In this document: positions 17,249 through 25,661 of the stretch, piece by piece | How the letters are laid out: the number at the start of each line of letters is the position of its first letter | Position numbering within the stretch: the stretch's first letter is position 1 | From: Butyrivibrio sp. | Lineage (GTDB): Bacteria > Bacillota > Clostridia > Lachnospirales > Lachnospiraceae | NCBI RefSeq assembly: GCF_017635265.1 | Contig: NZ_JAGBLU010000137.1 | Location: 62,001 to 126,000 of the forward strand | Direction of reading: 5' to 3' | Length of the DNA stretch: 64,000 nt | Translations under genes and position numbers: made by a program | The notes under the pieces: generated by a model | What the model was told of the DNA's origin: nothing | The model's input: the letters and a program-made list of their open reading frames with translations, nothing else | The model's database searches: none

Positions 17249-18013
17249 ATGTTTTTGAATCAGACGGTTACTATTAAAGGAACAAAATCCGGAATCATAT
17301 TGGTTTTGGATGCAGAAGTCTCTTTTGAAGATTTAAAAAAAGAAGTTGCTGTTAAGTTTGATGAGGCATCCGGTTTTCTTGGAAACAACAAAATGGGGCT
17401 TATTATTCGAGGCCGCACTCTTTCCGAGAGCGAAGAGGACGAAATTGTTGATATTATAAATAACCATTCACAGCTTAAGATTGTTTGTATTATTGACGAA
17501 GAGTCTGAAAAGGAACGCCTGTTTTCATCTGTTAATATTTCTGAAAATGAAAATGTTGATAGCGTTCAATCGGATGAGCCGGTGATTTCTCAGGAAATCG
17601 TAGATGATTATGCCAACAATGCTTTGGTATATAATGGTAACTTACGTTCAGGACAGGACGTGTCTTGTAAACAGAGTGTTGTGATACTTGGCGATGTCAA
17701 ACCTGGAGCAAATGTAGTATCTTACGGAAGTATCTTTATTTTAGGAGAGCTTAGAGGTAATGCTTTTGCAGGTGCAGGCGGAGATAAAGATGCCTTTGTT
17801 ATGGCACTTGCTCTTAATCCATTACAGGTTAGAATAGCAGACGCAATAGCTATTTCACCTGATGCAGAGAAAGGGCCAAAGCTTAAAATCAGAAAGAAAA
17901 AGCTTTTAGCAAATGCTCAGGCTAATGAGCCTGAAGTGGCATATATCGAAAATGGTCATATAGTTAAAGCGTCTTATGGACCATCATTTTTAAGACAGTT
18001 AAACAAAAAGTAA
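17249..18013 (+). CDS. minC: Septum site-determining protein MinC
   Basis: MinC inhibits FtsZ ring assembly away from midcell. In 254 residues there is an N-terminal inhibitory domain beginning VTIKGTKSGIILVLD (about 1-100) and a C-terminal beta-helix domain from about residue 125 (NALVYNGNLRSGQDV, GDVKPGANVVSYGSIFILG, LRGNAFAGAGGD), which binds MinD. The ATG at 17249 is best placed behind AAGG at 17239-17242; TTG 17243 and GTG 17246 are alternatives. minD starts 13 bases downstream and minE follows, so the full oscillating Min system is present. Confidence 0.94.
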   Translation: MFLNQTVTIKGTKSGIILVLDAEVSFEDLKKEVAVKFDEASGFLGNNKMGLIIRGRTLSESEEDEIVDIINNHSQLKIVCIIDEESEKERLFSSVNISENENVDSVQSDEPVISQEIVDDYANNALVYNGNLRSGQDVSCKQSVVILGDVKPGANVVSYGSIFILGELRGNAFAGAGGDKDAFVMALALNPLQVRIADAIAISPDAEKGPKLKIRKKKLLANAQANEPEVAYIENGHIVKASYGPSFLRQLNKK

Positions 18014-18026
18014 TTGGAGGACAAGT

Positions 18027-18809
18027 ATGGGAGAAGTCATAGTTGTAACATCTGGTAAAGGTGGTGTAGGAAAGACAACCACTACAGCTAATATCGGAAC
18101 AGGATTGGCTAAGTTAAACAAAAAGGTTGTACTGATTGATACAGACATAGGACTTAGAAACCTTGATGTTGTAATGGGTCTTGAGAATAGGATTGTTTAT
18201 AACCTCGTTGATGTTATCGAGGGTAACTGCAAGCGCAATCAGGCTCTTATCAGAGATAAGAGATATGAGAATCTGTTTCTTTTGCCGGCAGCTCAGACAA
18301 AAGATAAGACAAGTGTTACTCCTGAACAGATGAAGAAGCTTACAGAAGAGCTTAAAGAAGAATTTGATTATGTAATTCTTGATTGTCCTGCCGGAATTGA
18401 ACAGGGATTTAAGAACGCCATTGCAGGTGCTGACAGAGCTCTTGTGGTAACTACACCTGAAGTATCAGCTGTACGTGATGCTGATAGGATTATCGGACTT
18501 TTAGAGGCTAATGAGATTAAAAAGACTCATCTCATTGTTAACAGATTGCGTGCTGATATGGTAAAACGTGGCGATATGATGTCTGCTGATGATGTAATAG
18601 ATATTCTTGCAGTTGAACTGATTGGTCAGGTTCCTGATGATGAGAATATTGTAGTTGCTACCAATAATGGTGAGCCACTTGTTGGTGATAGTTCACTTGC
18701 AGGGCAGGCATATATGAATATATGCCGTAGAATTACAGGAGAGCAGGTTCCATTTCTTGATTTGGATCCTAAGAAAGGATTATTTTCTTGGTTTACTAAG
18801 AAAAAGTGA
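18027..18809 (+). CDS. minD: Septum site-determining ATPase MinD
   Basis: MinD is the membrane-binding ATPase that recruits MinC and oscillates with MinE. The 260 residues show the deviant Walker A GKGGVGKTTTTANIG at about 10-24, DTDIGLRNLDVVMG near 40, the switch II region LDCPAGIEQGFKNA near 118, and a C-terminal amphipathic membrane-targeting helix GLFSWFTKKK. SD GGAGG precedes the ATG. It sits between minC and minE in the standard order. The other MinD-like gene in the window, flhG, lacks this C-terminal helix. Confidence 0.97.
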   Translation: MGEVIVVTSGKGGVGKTTTTANIGTGLAKLNKKVVLIDTDIGLRNLDVVMGLENRIVYNLVDVIEGNCKRNQALIRDKRYENLFLLPAAQTKDKTSVTPEQMKKLTEELKEEFDYVILDCPAGIEQGFKNAIAGADRALVVTTPEVSAVRDADRIIGLLEANEIKKTHLIVNRLRADMVKRGDMMSADDVIDILAVELIGQVPDDENIVVATNNGEPLVGDSSLAGQAYMNICRRITGEQVPFLDLDPKKGLFSWFTKKK

Positions 18810-18824
18810 TAAGGGGGCTATGTT

Positions 18825-19103
18825 ATGAAGATATCAGATTTTTTCAAGAAAAAGTCTTCCAGTGATGTTGCAAAAGATCGTTTAAAGCTTGTTCTTGTTT
18901 CTGATCGTGCATCCTGTTCGCCTGAAATTCTTCAGAAGATCAGAAGCGATATCATAGAAGTATTATCTAAATATGCAGAAATTGATATGGAAGGAATAGA
19001 TATCAATATTACGAATGTCGATACAGAAACCAATGATGGCAAGACTGTTCCGGCCTTATATGCGAATATTCCTATCAAGAATATGAATCATAATCTTAAG
19101 TGA
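18825..19103 (+). CDS. minE: Cell division topological specificity factor MinE
   Basis: A 92-residue MinE. Its N-terminal region (MKISDFFKKKSSSDVAKDRLKLVL split over residues 1-24) contains the membrane-binding helix and the MinD-contact strand; residues about 33-90 form the topological-specificity dimer (CSPEILQKIRSDIIEVLSKY). It stimulates MinD ATPase and confines MinC to the poles. It is the last gene of minCDE and ends five bases before a terminator stem. Among Firmicutes, Clostridia commonly have MinE whereas Bacillus uses DivIVA/MinJ. Confidence 0.95.
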   Translation: MKISDFFKKKSSSDVAKDRLKLVLVSDRASCSPEILQKIRSDIIEVLSKYAEIDMEGIDINITNVDTETNDGKTVPALYANIPIKNMNHNLK

Positions 19104-19108
19104 TTTTT

Positions 19109-19139
19109 ACCCGGGAAGAACTTCTTTCCGGGTTTTTTG
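19109..19139 (+). terminator. Intrinsic terminator after minE
   Basis: ACCCGGGAAG (19109-19118) pairs with CTTTCCGGGT (19124-19133) with one G-U pair and a 5-base loop, followed by TTTTTG. Confidence 0.88.
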
Positions 19140-19257
19140 TGTGGATTAATCGTCTAAGACTTACGATATATTATTAAACTTAATAGTTTACATATAATGA
19201 ATTCAAATTTCAGAATAATTTTGCCAAAAAATAATTAGTATTTTATGAATAATATTG

Positions 19258-19282
19258 TATAATTAAATAGCATAAAATTATA
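19258..19282 (+). promoter_or_regulatory. -10 and overlapping inverted repeat upstream of the OhrR-like gene
   Basis: TATAAT at 19258-19263 is a consensus -10; the best -35 at 17 bases is weak (TTAGTA, 19235-19240). The -10 is the left half of a 7-bp inverted repeat, TATAATT (19258-19264) and AATTATA (19276-19282), 16 bases before the gene. MarR/OhrR regulators often repress their own gene through such AT-rich palindromes. The region is very AT-rich, so chance is a real alternative. Confidence 0.4.
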
Positions 19283-19297
19283 TTAGGAGTTTTTATA

Positions 19298-19738
19298 ATG
19301 GATAACGAAGAGAAGTACGAATCATTAAAACTTGGAAATCAATTATGCTTTCCTTTATACGCATGTTCAAAAGAAATAATCAGAAGGTATAAACCATACC
19401 TTGATAAAATTGATCTTACCTATACTCAGTATATTACCATGATGGTAATGTGGGAGAAAAAGACAGTTAATGTTAAGACTTTGGGAGAGTGTCTTTATCT
19501 TGATTCTGGTACACTTACTCCTGTTTTGAAAAAGCTCGAGGCAAAGGGCTATATAACAAGGGAGCGTTCCAGTGAAGATGAAAGAAATCTTGTTGTTTCT
19601 ATAACACCTGATGGGGAGAAGCTCCGTGATGAAGCTATAAGTATACCTTCGTCTATTGGTTCATGCGTTAAACTTTCTGATGAAGAAGGAAAGGTTCTTT
19701 ATAATCTTTTATATAAGATTATTGGAAATGTAAGATAA
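19298..19738 (+). CDS. MarR-family regulator, OhrR-like (one-Cys peroxide sensor type)
   Basis: A winged-helix repressor of 146 residues. The N-terminus reads LGNQLCFPLYACSKEI, close to the OhrR/SarZ/MgrA signature, with the redox-active cysteine at Cys17; in that family the Cys is oxidised by organic peroxides and the protein leaves DNA. The wing region includes LDSGTLTPVLKKLEAKGYI and RERSSEDERNLVVSIT, typical of the family. No ohr peroxidase gene is adjacent, so its target is not evident. It lies alone between the min operon and the hydrogenase block. Confidence 0.85.
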   Translation: MDNEEKYESLKLGNQLCFPLYACSKEIIRRYKPYLDKIDLTYTQYITMMVMWEKKTVNVKTLGECLYLDSGTLTPVLKKLEAKGYITRERSSEDERNLVVSITPDGEKLRDEAISIPSSIGSCVKLSDEEGKVLYNLLYKIIGNVR

Positions 19739-19744
19739 TCTTTA

Positions 19745-19773
19745 TTGATTTTTTCTTGTAATAGAAATATAAT
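19745..19773 (+). promoter_or_regulatory. Promoter of the metal-sensor/ech/hyp run
   Basis: TTGATT at 19745-19750 and a consensus TATAAT at 19768-19773 with an ideal 17-base spacer. It begins seven bases after the OhrR-like gene and points at the CsoR-family gene, predicting a leader of about 90 bases. This is one of the best promoter matches in the window. Confidence 0.7.
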
Positions 19774-19787
19774 AAATTTCGGCTTGG

Positions 19788-19853
19788 TGTGCGGTTTTGT
19801 TGGGATTTGTCTTTTTTTAAATTAAAAAGTCAAAAAATTAACGAAAGCGCACA
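19788..19853 (+). promoter_or_regulatory. Leader hairpin before the metal-sensor gene
   Basis: TGTGCG (19788-19793) pairs with CGCACA (19848-19853); a GTT/AAC pair and an inner CTTTTT/AAAAAG stem (19811-19816 with 19824-19829) extend the fold. It lies between the predicted start site and the SD. It could be an operator for the encoded repressor or an mRNA structure; I found no G-tract operator typical of RcnR/InrS. Confidence 0.45.
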
Positions 19854-19872
19854 TTGTTTTTGGAGGTTTTTT

Positions 19873-20169
19873 ATGAGTTCTCATACCCATAATCATCACC
19901 ATGATCCTGAGAAGATCAAGGCAATTGTCAACCGTCTGTCTAAAGCCATAGGACATCTGGAGTCTGTCAAAAGGATGGTTGAAGATGACAAGGATTGTAC
20001 TGAGGTTCTTATTCAGCTGGCAGCTGTCAGGTCGGCAATTAACGGCTGCGGCAAGGAGCTTTTAAAAGAACATATCAGTCATTGTATTGTTCATGCTGTT
20101 CAGGACGGTGATGACGGAGCTGTCAAAGAATTAAATGACGCTATCGACAAATTTTTAAAGAGTTCATGA
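19873..20169 (+). CDS. CsoR/RcnR-family metal-sensing repressor, InrS-like (probable Ni sensor)
   Basis: A 98-residue all-helical DUF156 repressor with a His-rich N-terminus (HTHNHHHD). The ligand positions known in the family are all filled: His10 (site W), Cys42 (X), His67 (Y) and Cys71 (Z). The C-H-C spacing (25 and 4) is that of CsoR, but the extra N-terminal His 32 residues before the first Cys matches the cyanobacterial Ni(II) sensor InrS as I remember it. Cu(I) sensing remains possible. GGAGG at 19862-19866 fixes the ATG. The hydrogenase genes start 42 bases downstream, so control of a Ni enzyme is a reasonable inference. Confidence 0.85.
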   Translation: MSSHTHNHHHDPEKIKAIVNRLSKAIGHLESVKRMVEDDKDCTEVLIQLAAVRSAINGCGKELLKEHISHCIVHAVQDGDDGAVKELNDAIDKFLKSS

Positions 20170-20211
20170 GCTTAATCTCATGAAAAATGTATGTGAAAGG
20201 GGCGAAACACC

Positions 20212-22149
20212 TTGGCTATTCCAATTTTAAACGCAGTAAACTTCCTTATCTTATTTCCCTTTATCGTGGCAGTGATCATAGGATTTCTCAAAAAGGCCAG
20301 TCCTTTGAGAAGTGCAGTCATCATAATTGGTGGATTCACAATTATGGCAACTGCTGTTTATGTTGCGGTTCAGGTACTTACATCCGGAGATACTTCTCAG
20401 TTTGTTTACCTTGAACACACACATATTCCGGATATGATCGTTATTGCCGGCGAGATATTCCTGATGGGGCTTGTTTGCTTCCTTAGCATCAAGTACAAAA
20501 AGTACTATGCTATTATTTTTTCTCTTGTTGGAACCATTCCTGTACTTTGGATGGATTTAACAGGACGTGCGGTAGAAGGTAATACACATCTTCGTATTGA
20601 TACTTTTGCTGCAGTAATGTATCTGATTGTAGGAATTGTAGGTATTCTTATCTGCATTTATGCATCAGGATACATGAAAGATTATCATCACCATCATACT
20701 GATGTTCAGGATCGTTCAAATTACTTCCTGGCACTTATGTTTGTTTTTCTTGGTGCAATGTTTGGTCTTATTTCTTCTGATAATCTCGGATGGATTTATT
20801 TCTTCTGGGAGATCACAAGTGTTTGCTCATTCCTGATGATCGGTTATACGAGAACACAGGAAGCAGTAGACAATTCATTTAGGGCTCTTTGGATGAACCT
20901 TCTTGGCGGCTGTGGTTTTGCTGCCGGACTTTTATATTGTAATCTGAATCCTGAGCTTATGATTTCAAATTTAAGTCAGGTTACACAGTCATCAGTTCCG
21001 GCTGTTGTTATTGTGCCTGTTACACTTTTTGCTTTTGCGGCTCTTACAAAGAGCGCACAGTTCCCATTCTCAAGATGGCTCCTTGGTGCCATGGTAGCGC
21101 CAACTCCATCAAGTGCGCTTCTTCATTCAGCTACAATGGTTAAGATTGGTGTTTATATGCTTATAAGAGTGGCTCCGGTTATGGCAGGAACCCTTACAGG
21201 AATCATGATCACCGTAATTGGTGGCTTTACATTCTTTGCTGCATCACTTCTTGCAATTACAGTTAGTGATGGCAAGAAAGTACTTGCATATTCAACAATT
21301 TCTAACCTGGGACTTATTACAGCATGTGCCGGCACAGGTACAACTGAAGGTGTATGGGCAGCTGTAATGCTTGTTCTTTTCCACGCTGTTTCTAAATCAC
21401 TTCTGTTCCAGACTGTCGGTGATATTGAAAACTGCATGGGAAGCCGTGATATTGAGGATATGCACGGACTTATCATTAAACTTCCAAGGCTTGCATTTAT
21501 TATGATTATTGGTATCTGCGGTATGTTTATGGCTCCGTTTGGTATGCTTGTTTCCAAGTGGGCAGCTCTTAAATCATTCGTTGATTCCGGATCTGTCTGG
21601 CTTGTTCTTTTCCTTGTTTTTGGTTCAGGAAGCACATTGTTCTATTGGGCTAAATGGCTTGGAAAGATTTGTACGGTAATCCATCAGTCATTTGAACTTG
21701 AGGATATTACACCAAGAAGTGAAATGGTTTCCATTTTCCCGTTAACATCACTTATCGTTATCATGTGTTTTGCTTTCCCGTGGATGTCAGGGCATATGAT
21801 ACAGCCTATCCTTGATGAGGCATATCATACAAGCATTCCGGATGTTATCGGCGGAAGCGATGTAATCATCATGATGATAATGGTTGCCATGGTATTTATG
21901 ATTCCTATCGGATCAAGATTTTTATCAATTGGTAAGAACTCAAAGATGACTATGTCTTATGTTGCCGGTGTTAATGCCGGTGATGACAGACATTATATTG
22001 ACTCTTTTGGAAAAGAGAGAGCTCTTTATATGTCAAACTGGTACATGACTGATTATTTTGGTGAAAAGAAACTTCTCTGGCCATGTATTTATGTAGCTAC
22101 TGTACTTGTTGCGGTTATGCTTATTATTGTAGTTGGAGGTGCTTTCTGA
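20212..22149 (+). CDS. echA: Ech hydrogenase subunit A (proton-conducting antiporter-like)
   Basis: The large membrane subunit of the energy-converting hydrogenase, homologous to NuoL/HyfB and Mrp antiporter subunits. The 645-residue protein has about 14-16 membrane helices. It contains FVFLGAMFGLISSDN and WEITSVCSFLMIGY, with the conserved Glu near residue 202, and the KSAQFPFSRWLLGAMVAPTP motif near 285 containing the conserved channel Lys. Translation starts at a TTG behind AAAGGGG. Its stop overlaps the echB start (TGATG). It would carry ion translocation coupled to ferredoxin oxidation and H2 formation. Confidence 0.94.
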   Translation: MAIPILNAVNFLILFPFIVAVIIGFLKKASPLRSAVIIIGGFTIMATAVYVAVQVLTSGDTSQFVYLEHTHIPDMIVIAGEIFLMGLVCFLSIKYKKYYAIIFSLVGTIPVLWMDLTGRAVEGNTHLRIDTFAAVMYLIVGIVGILICIYASGYMKDYHHHHTDVQDRSNYFLALMFVFLGAMFGLISSDNLGWIYFFWEITSVCSFLMIGYTRTQEAVDNSFRALWMNLLGGCGFAAGLLYCNLNPELMISNLSQVTQSSVPAVVIVPVTLFAFAALTKSAQFPFSRWLLGAMVAPTPSSALLHSATMVKIGVYMLIRVAPVMAGTLTGIMITVIGGFTFFAASLLAITVSDGKKVLAYSTISNLGLITACAGTGTTEGVWAAVMLVLFHAVSKSLLFQTVGDIENCMGSRDIEDMHGLIIKLPRLAFIMIIGICGMFMAPFGMLVSKWAALKSFVDSGSVWLVLFLVFGSGSTLFYWAKWLGKICTVIHQSFELEDITPRSEMVSIFPLTSLIVIMCFAFPWMSGHMIQPILDEAYHTSIPDVIGGSDVIIMMIMVAMVFMIPIGSRFLSIGKNSKMTMSYVAGVNAGDDRHYIDSFGKERALYMSNWYMTDYFGEKKLLWPCIYVATVLVAVMLIIVVGGAF

Positions 22150-23015
22150 TGACTATGATTATTTTTAAGGCTATTCTTTATATTATTTTGGCACCACTGA
22201 TTGGGGGAACACTTGCAGGTGTGGATCGTGTTATTTCTGCACGTATGCAGGGCAGACAGGGGCCTCCGGTTTTTCAGCCGTTTTATGATGTATATAAGCT
22301 TCTTAACAAGCAGACAACCGTTGTTAACAGCATTCAGGTTCTGTTCGTTACAGGATATCTTATTATGACAATCTTCACAGGTACATTGTTCTTTGCGGGC
22401 GGAGATATGCTTTTGGTTTTCTTTGCTCTTTCAATGGCTGAAGTTGTTATGGTAATGGCCGCTTTTTCTACTAACGGTCCTTACAGTATCATGGGTGCTC
22501 AGCGTGAGCTCTTACAGATGATGTGCTACGAACCTATGACACTTCTTGTTGCAATTGGTTTCTACTATGCAAACGGAAGCTTTATGGTAAATGACCTGAT
22601 TCAGGCAAAAGTTCCTGCAATCGTTCAGATTCCCGGTTTCTTTATTGGATTTGTATTTATTCTTATTATTAAGCTTCGTAAGTCACCATTTGACCTTAGT
22701 ACTTCACATCATATGCATCAGGAAATGGTTAAAGGTCTTACAACTGATCTTTCAGGTAATAACCTTGCATTCGTTGAAATAGCTGAGTGGTATGACACAG
22801 TTCTTATGATGGGTATAGTTGGTATGTTCTTCTTGACAGCCAATCCTATCAGCAGAGTTTGGGCTTTGATTGCATGTGCAGTAGTATTTTTCCTTGAGAC
22901 ACTTATTGATAATCTGTTCCCTCGTGTAAAATACATCACAATGCTCAAAGTTACTTGGTCAGTAATTTTAATTTTTGCAGGTACTAATCTGCTTATTCTT
23001 AACGTACTTAAATAA
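22149..23015 (+). CDS. echB: Ech hydrogenase subunit B (NuoH-like membrane subunit)
   Basis: A 288-residue membrane protein of the NuoH/HycD family, which anchors the soluble arm. It has about eight helices and the conserved loop motifs DRVISARMQGRQGPPVFQPF near residue 20 and KLRKSPFDLSTSHHMHQEMV near 175, the latter corresponding to the quinone-site loop in complex I. The ATG at 22149 overlaps the echA stop; an upstream reading would be spurious. It is followed by the small hydrogenase subunit gene. Confidence 0.95.
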   Translation: MTMIIFKAILYIILAPLIGGTLAGVDRVISARMQGRQGPPVFQPFYDVYKLLNKQTTVVNSIQVLFVTGYLIMTIFTGTLFFAGGDMLLVFFALSMAEVVMVMAAFSTNGPYSIMGAQRELLQMMCYEPMTLLVAIGFYYANGSFMVNDLIQAKVPAIVQIPGFFIGFVFILIIKLRKSPFDLSTSHHMHQEMVKGLTTDLSGNNLAFVEIAEWYDTVLMMGIVGMFFLTANPISRVWALIACAVVFFLETLIDNLFPRVKYITMLKVTWSVILIFAGTNLLILNVLK

Positions 23016-23038
23016 TACGAGAAGGGAATGTGAGATCA

Positions 23039-23728
23039 ATGAAAATATCTAAATCACCATGGGTGTTACATTATGATGCATCCAGCTGCAATGGCTGTGA
23101 TATAGAAGTTCTTGCCACAATGACTCCACTTTATGACGTAGAGCGTTTTGGTATCATTAATACCGGTAATCCTAAGCATGCTGATGTTTTGCTTTTAACA
23201 GGCGGAATAAATGCTCAGACAGCTCCTGTTGTAAGGCAGCTTTATAATATGATGCCGGATCCGAAGGTTGTTGTTGCCTGCGGTATCTGTGCTTGTGACG
23301 GCGGTATCTTTAAAGAGTGTTATAACATCTTGGGCGGAGCTGACAAAGTTGTTCCTGTAGATGTATATGTTCCGGGATGTGCTGTACGACCTGAAGCTCT
23401 TATTGAAGGTGTTGTTAAAGCCGTTGGCATTCTTGAAGAGAAGAGAGCAAAGCTTAAGGAATCTATGAAGCAGGGCTATTGTACTGTTGATTACAGCAAG
23501 ATGGCTGTTCATATGACAGCTGATGACTACGATCCAAGTACACAGTATGATGCGGTTCTTACAGAGGAAGCGCTTCGTGAGCAGGCTGAAGAAAAAATAA
23601 AAGCTACTGCTAAACCGGCTCCGAAGCCGGCTCCTGCAGCTAATGCAGGTGCAGCACCGGCAGCGGGACCTGTTGCAGGTGGGGCAGCCTCAACGAATAA
23701 TAATGCCGGGAAAGGAGATAATAAATAA
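23039..23728 (+). CDS. echC: Ech hydrogenase subunit C (small subunit, NuoB-like)
   Basis: The small [NiFe]-hydrogenase subunit that carries the proximal [4Fe-4S] cluster. Cluster ligands are visible as SCNGCD near residue 20, CGICACDGG near 80 and VPGCAVRPE near 115. Residues 1-155 cover the domain; the remaining ~70 form an unusual tail rich in Ala and Pro (KPAPKPAPAANAG, then a Gly/Ala/Asn-rich end) that I would not expect in EchC. I choose ATG 23039; GTG 23030 would add three residues but sits too close to AAGGGA. The stop overlaps echD by one base. Confidence 0.93.
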   Translation: MKISKSPWVLHYDASSCNGCDIEVLATMTPLYDVERFGIINTGNPKHADVLLLTGGINAQTAPVVRQLYNMMPDPKVVVACGICACDGGIFKECYNILGGADKVVPVDVYVPGCAVRPEALIEGVVKAVGILEEKRAKLKESMKQGYCTVDYSKMAVHMTADDYDPSTQYDAVLTEEALREQAEEKIKATAKPAPKPAPAANAGAAPAAGPVAGGAASTNNNAGKGDNK

Positions 23729-24060
23729 TGAATACAGAATTTATTAGTGTAAATCCTGAAAGCGTTATTGATGAGTCACAGAAGCTTAAGTTTCAAGGTT
23801 ACCACCTTATGCAGCAGTGTGCTACACGTATCCCTGATGGATATGAACTTATATATTCTTTTGGAAAAGAACTTGAGGTTAAACAGCTTAAGATCACACT
23901 TCCGGAAGAGCAGGAGATTTCAAGTATTACAAGTATTTATCCTTGTGCTTTTATTTATGAAAATGAAATGCATGACCTTTTCGGAGTAAAGGTTAAGATG
24001 ATCAATATAGACTTCGAAGGAAAGCTTTATCGTACAGCGATAGAGACACCATTTAAGTAA
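23728..24060 (+). CDS. echD: Ech hydrogenase subunit D (NuoC-like)
   Basis: A 110-residue soluble subunit corresponding to the NuoC (30 kDa complex I) domain. It has the beta-rich N-terminus and the signature SSITSIYPCAFIYENEMHDL near residue 70, ending with FGVKVKMINIDFEGKLY. It holds the connection between small and large subunits. The gene overlaps echC by one base and lies 14 bases before echE. The short length is normal for EchD. Confidence 0.93.
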   Translation: MNTEFISVNPESVIDESQKLKFQGYHLMQQCATRIPDGYELIYSFGKELEVKQLKITLPEEQEISSITSIYPCAFIYENEMHDLFGVKVKMINIDFEGKLYRTAIETPFK

Positions 24061-24074
24061 TTGGAGGAACTGTA

Positions 24075-25154
24075 ATGTCAACAAGAAGTGTTATTCCATT
24101 TGGACCCCAGCATCCGGTTCTTCCGGAACCAATTCATTTGGACCTTGTAATGGAGGATGAGAAGGTTGTTGAAGCAATTCCTTCAATTGGTTTCATCCAT
24201 AGAGGTCTTGAAAAGCTGGTTGATAAAAAAGATTTTAATGAAATGGTCTATGTTGCAGAACGTATCTGCGGTATCTGTTCTCTCGGTCATGGACTTGGAT
24301 ATTCAGAGTGTGTAGAGCATATTATGGATATTGAGGTTCCTGCCAGAGCAAAATATCTTAGAACAATCTGGTCAGAGCTTTCAAGAATTCATTCACATCT
24401 TCTTTGGCTCGGTTTATTGGCTGATGCATTTGGATTTGAGTCTCTTTACATGGATTGCTGGAGACTTAGAGAAGATGCTCTTGATATGTTTGAAGCATCA
24501 ACAGGTGGCAGAGTTATTTTTTCTGTTATGAAGATCGGCGGTATAAGACGTGATGTATCTGATGAAATGTTAAAGGACTTTTATCAGAGAATTAATAAAA
24601 TGGAAGAGGATCTTAAGGCGATTGCCAAGCCATTTCTTAATGATCCGGCTGTACAGACAAGACTTCGCGGTGTTGGCGTTCTTACAGCTGAACAGGCAGA
24701 TGCCCTTGGATGTGCGGGACCTTTCCTTAGAGCGAGCGGAATAAGCAGAGATATCAGATCAACAGGATATTGTGCTTATGGAGATATTGATTTTGAGCCT
24801 ATAGTTTCTAATGATGGTGATTCATATGCTCGTACCGATTGTCGTATTCAGGAGATATTCCAGGCATTTGATATTATTCGTCAGTGTATCGATAAGATGC
24901 CTTCAGGCGATATCGATGTACCTGTAAAGGGTATGCCTAACGGCGAATATATGATGAGAATTGAACAGCCTCGTGGCGAAGCACTTTATTATGTAAAAGC
25001 AAACGGAACTAAGTTCATAGATAGAATGAGAGTTAGAACTCCCACATTTGCTAATCTTTCAGGCCTTGTGGAGACATTAAAGGGATGCGATCTGGCAGAT
25101 GTACCTATTCTTGTACTTACTATCGATCCTTGTATCAGTTGTACTGAAAGATAA
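24075..25154 (+). CDS. echE: Ech hydrogenase subunit E (NiFe-binding large subunit)
   Basis: The catalytic large subunit (NuoD homologue) of 359 residues. The two NiFe-binding motifs are RICGICSLGHG near residue 63 and DPCISCTER at the very C-terminus. The protein ends right after this second motif, so there is no C-terminal extension to be removed during maturation, as described for other EchE/CooH proteins. GPQHP near the start is the complex I 49-kDa-like signature. SD GGAGG lies before the ATG. EchE would reduce protons to H2 with electrons from EchF/EchC. Confidence 0.96.
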   Translation: MSTRSVIPFGPQHPVLPEPIHLDLVMEDEKVVEAIPSIGFIHRGLEKLVDKKDFNEMVYVAERICGICSLGHGLGYSECVEHIMDIEVPARAKYLRTIWSELSRIHSHLLWLGLLADAFGFESLYMDCWRLREDALDMFEASTGGRVIFSVMKIGGIRRDVSDEMLKDFYQRINKMEEDLKAIAKPFLNDPAVQTRLRGVGVLTAEQADALGCAGPFLRASGISRDIRSTGYCAYGDIDFEPIVSNDGDSYARTDCRIQEIFQAFDIIRQCIDKMPSGDIDVPVKGMPNGEYMMRIEQPRGEALYYVKANGTKFIDRMRVRTPTFANLSGLVETLKGCDLADVPILVLTIDPCISCTER

Positions 25155-25184
25155 CGATTATTCTTTTTTGGATGGAGATTAAAG

Positions 25185-25661
25185 ATGGCATTTGTAAGTT
25201 TTAAGAAAACAATTCTTCGTAATCTAGTATCAAAGCCATATACAAGAAAGACAGAAAAGCAATATCCTGAGGGAACAAGAGGCCATGTTGAGAATGATAT
25301 GGATGTCTGTGTCCTTTGTGGTCTTTGCTCAATTAAATGTCCTACACATGCTATTACGGTTGATAAGGCAGCTAAAACCTGGTCAATCAGACCAATGAGC
25401 TGCATTCAGTGTAGATGCTGTGTTGATAATTGTCCTAAGAAATGTCTTTCTATGGGCCTTAGATTCCAGGAACCCGGTGAAGAGAAGATTACTAAAACAT
25501 TTAAACAGTCAGAGAAAGCTATAGCAGCTCAGGAGGCACTTATGAAGGCTGCTAAAGAGCGTGCGGCTGCTGCAGCTGCAGCAAAAGCTGCTGCGGTAAA
25601 TGCAAATGGAGCACAGGCCGGTGGTGCTGCACCTGTTAAAACAGAAGAAAAGAAAGACTGA
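25185..25661 (+). CDS. echF: Ech hydrogenase subunit F (2x[4Fe-4S] ferredoxin-like)
   Basis: The polyferredoxin subunit (NuoI-like) that receives electrons from soluble ferredoxin. Two cluster motifs are present: CVLCGLCSIKCP near residue 43 and CIQCRCCVDNCP near 72. The core ends at about residue 100; the last ~58 residues are a Lys/Ala-rich helix-forming tail with a long Ala run, followed by a charged end. That tail is not part of the usual subunit and resembles the odd tail on EchC. The stop overlaps the hypF start by one base. Confidence 0.94.
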   Translation: MAFVSFKKTILRNLVSKPYTRKTEKQYPEGTRGHVENDMDVCVLCGLCSIKCPTHAITVDKAAKTWSIRPMSCIQCRCCVDNCPKKCLSMGLRFQEPGEEKITKTFKQSEKAIAAQEALMKAAKERAAAAAAAKAAAVNANGAQAGGAAPVKTEEKKD

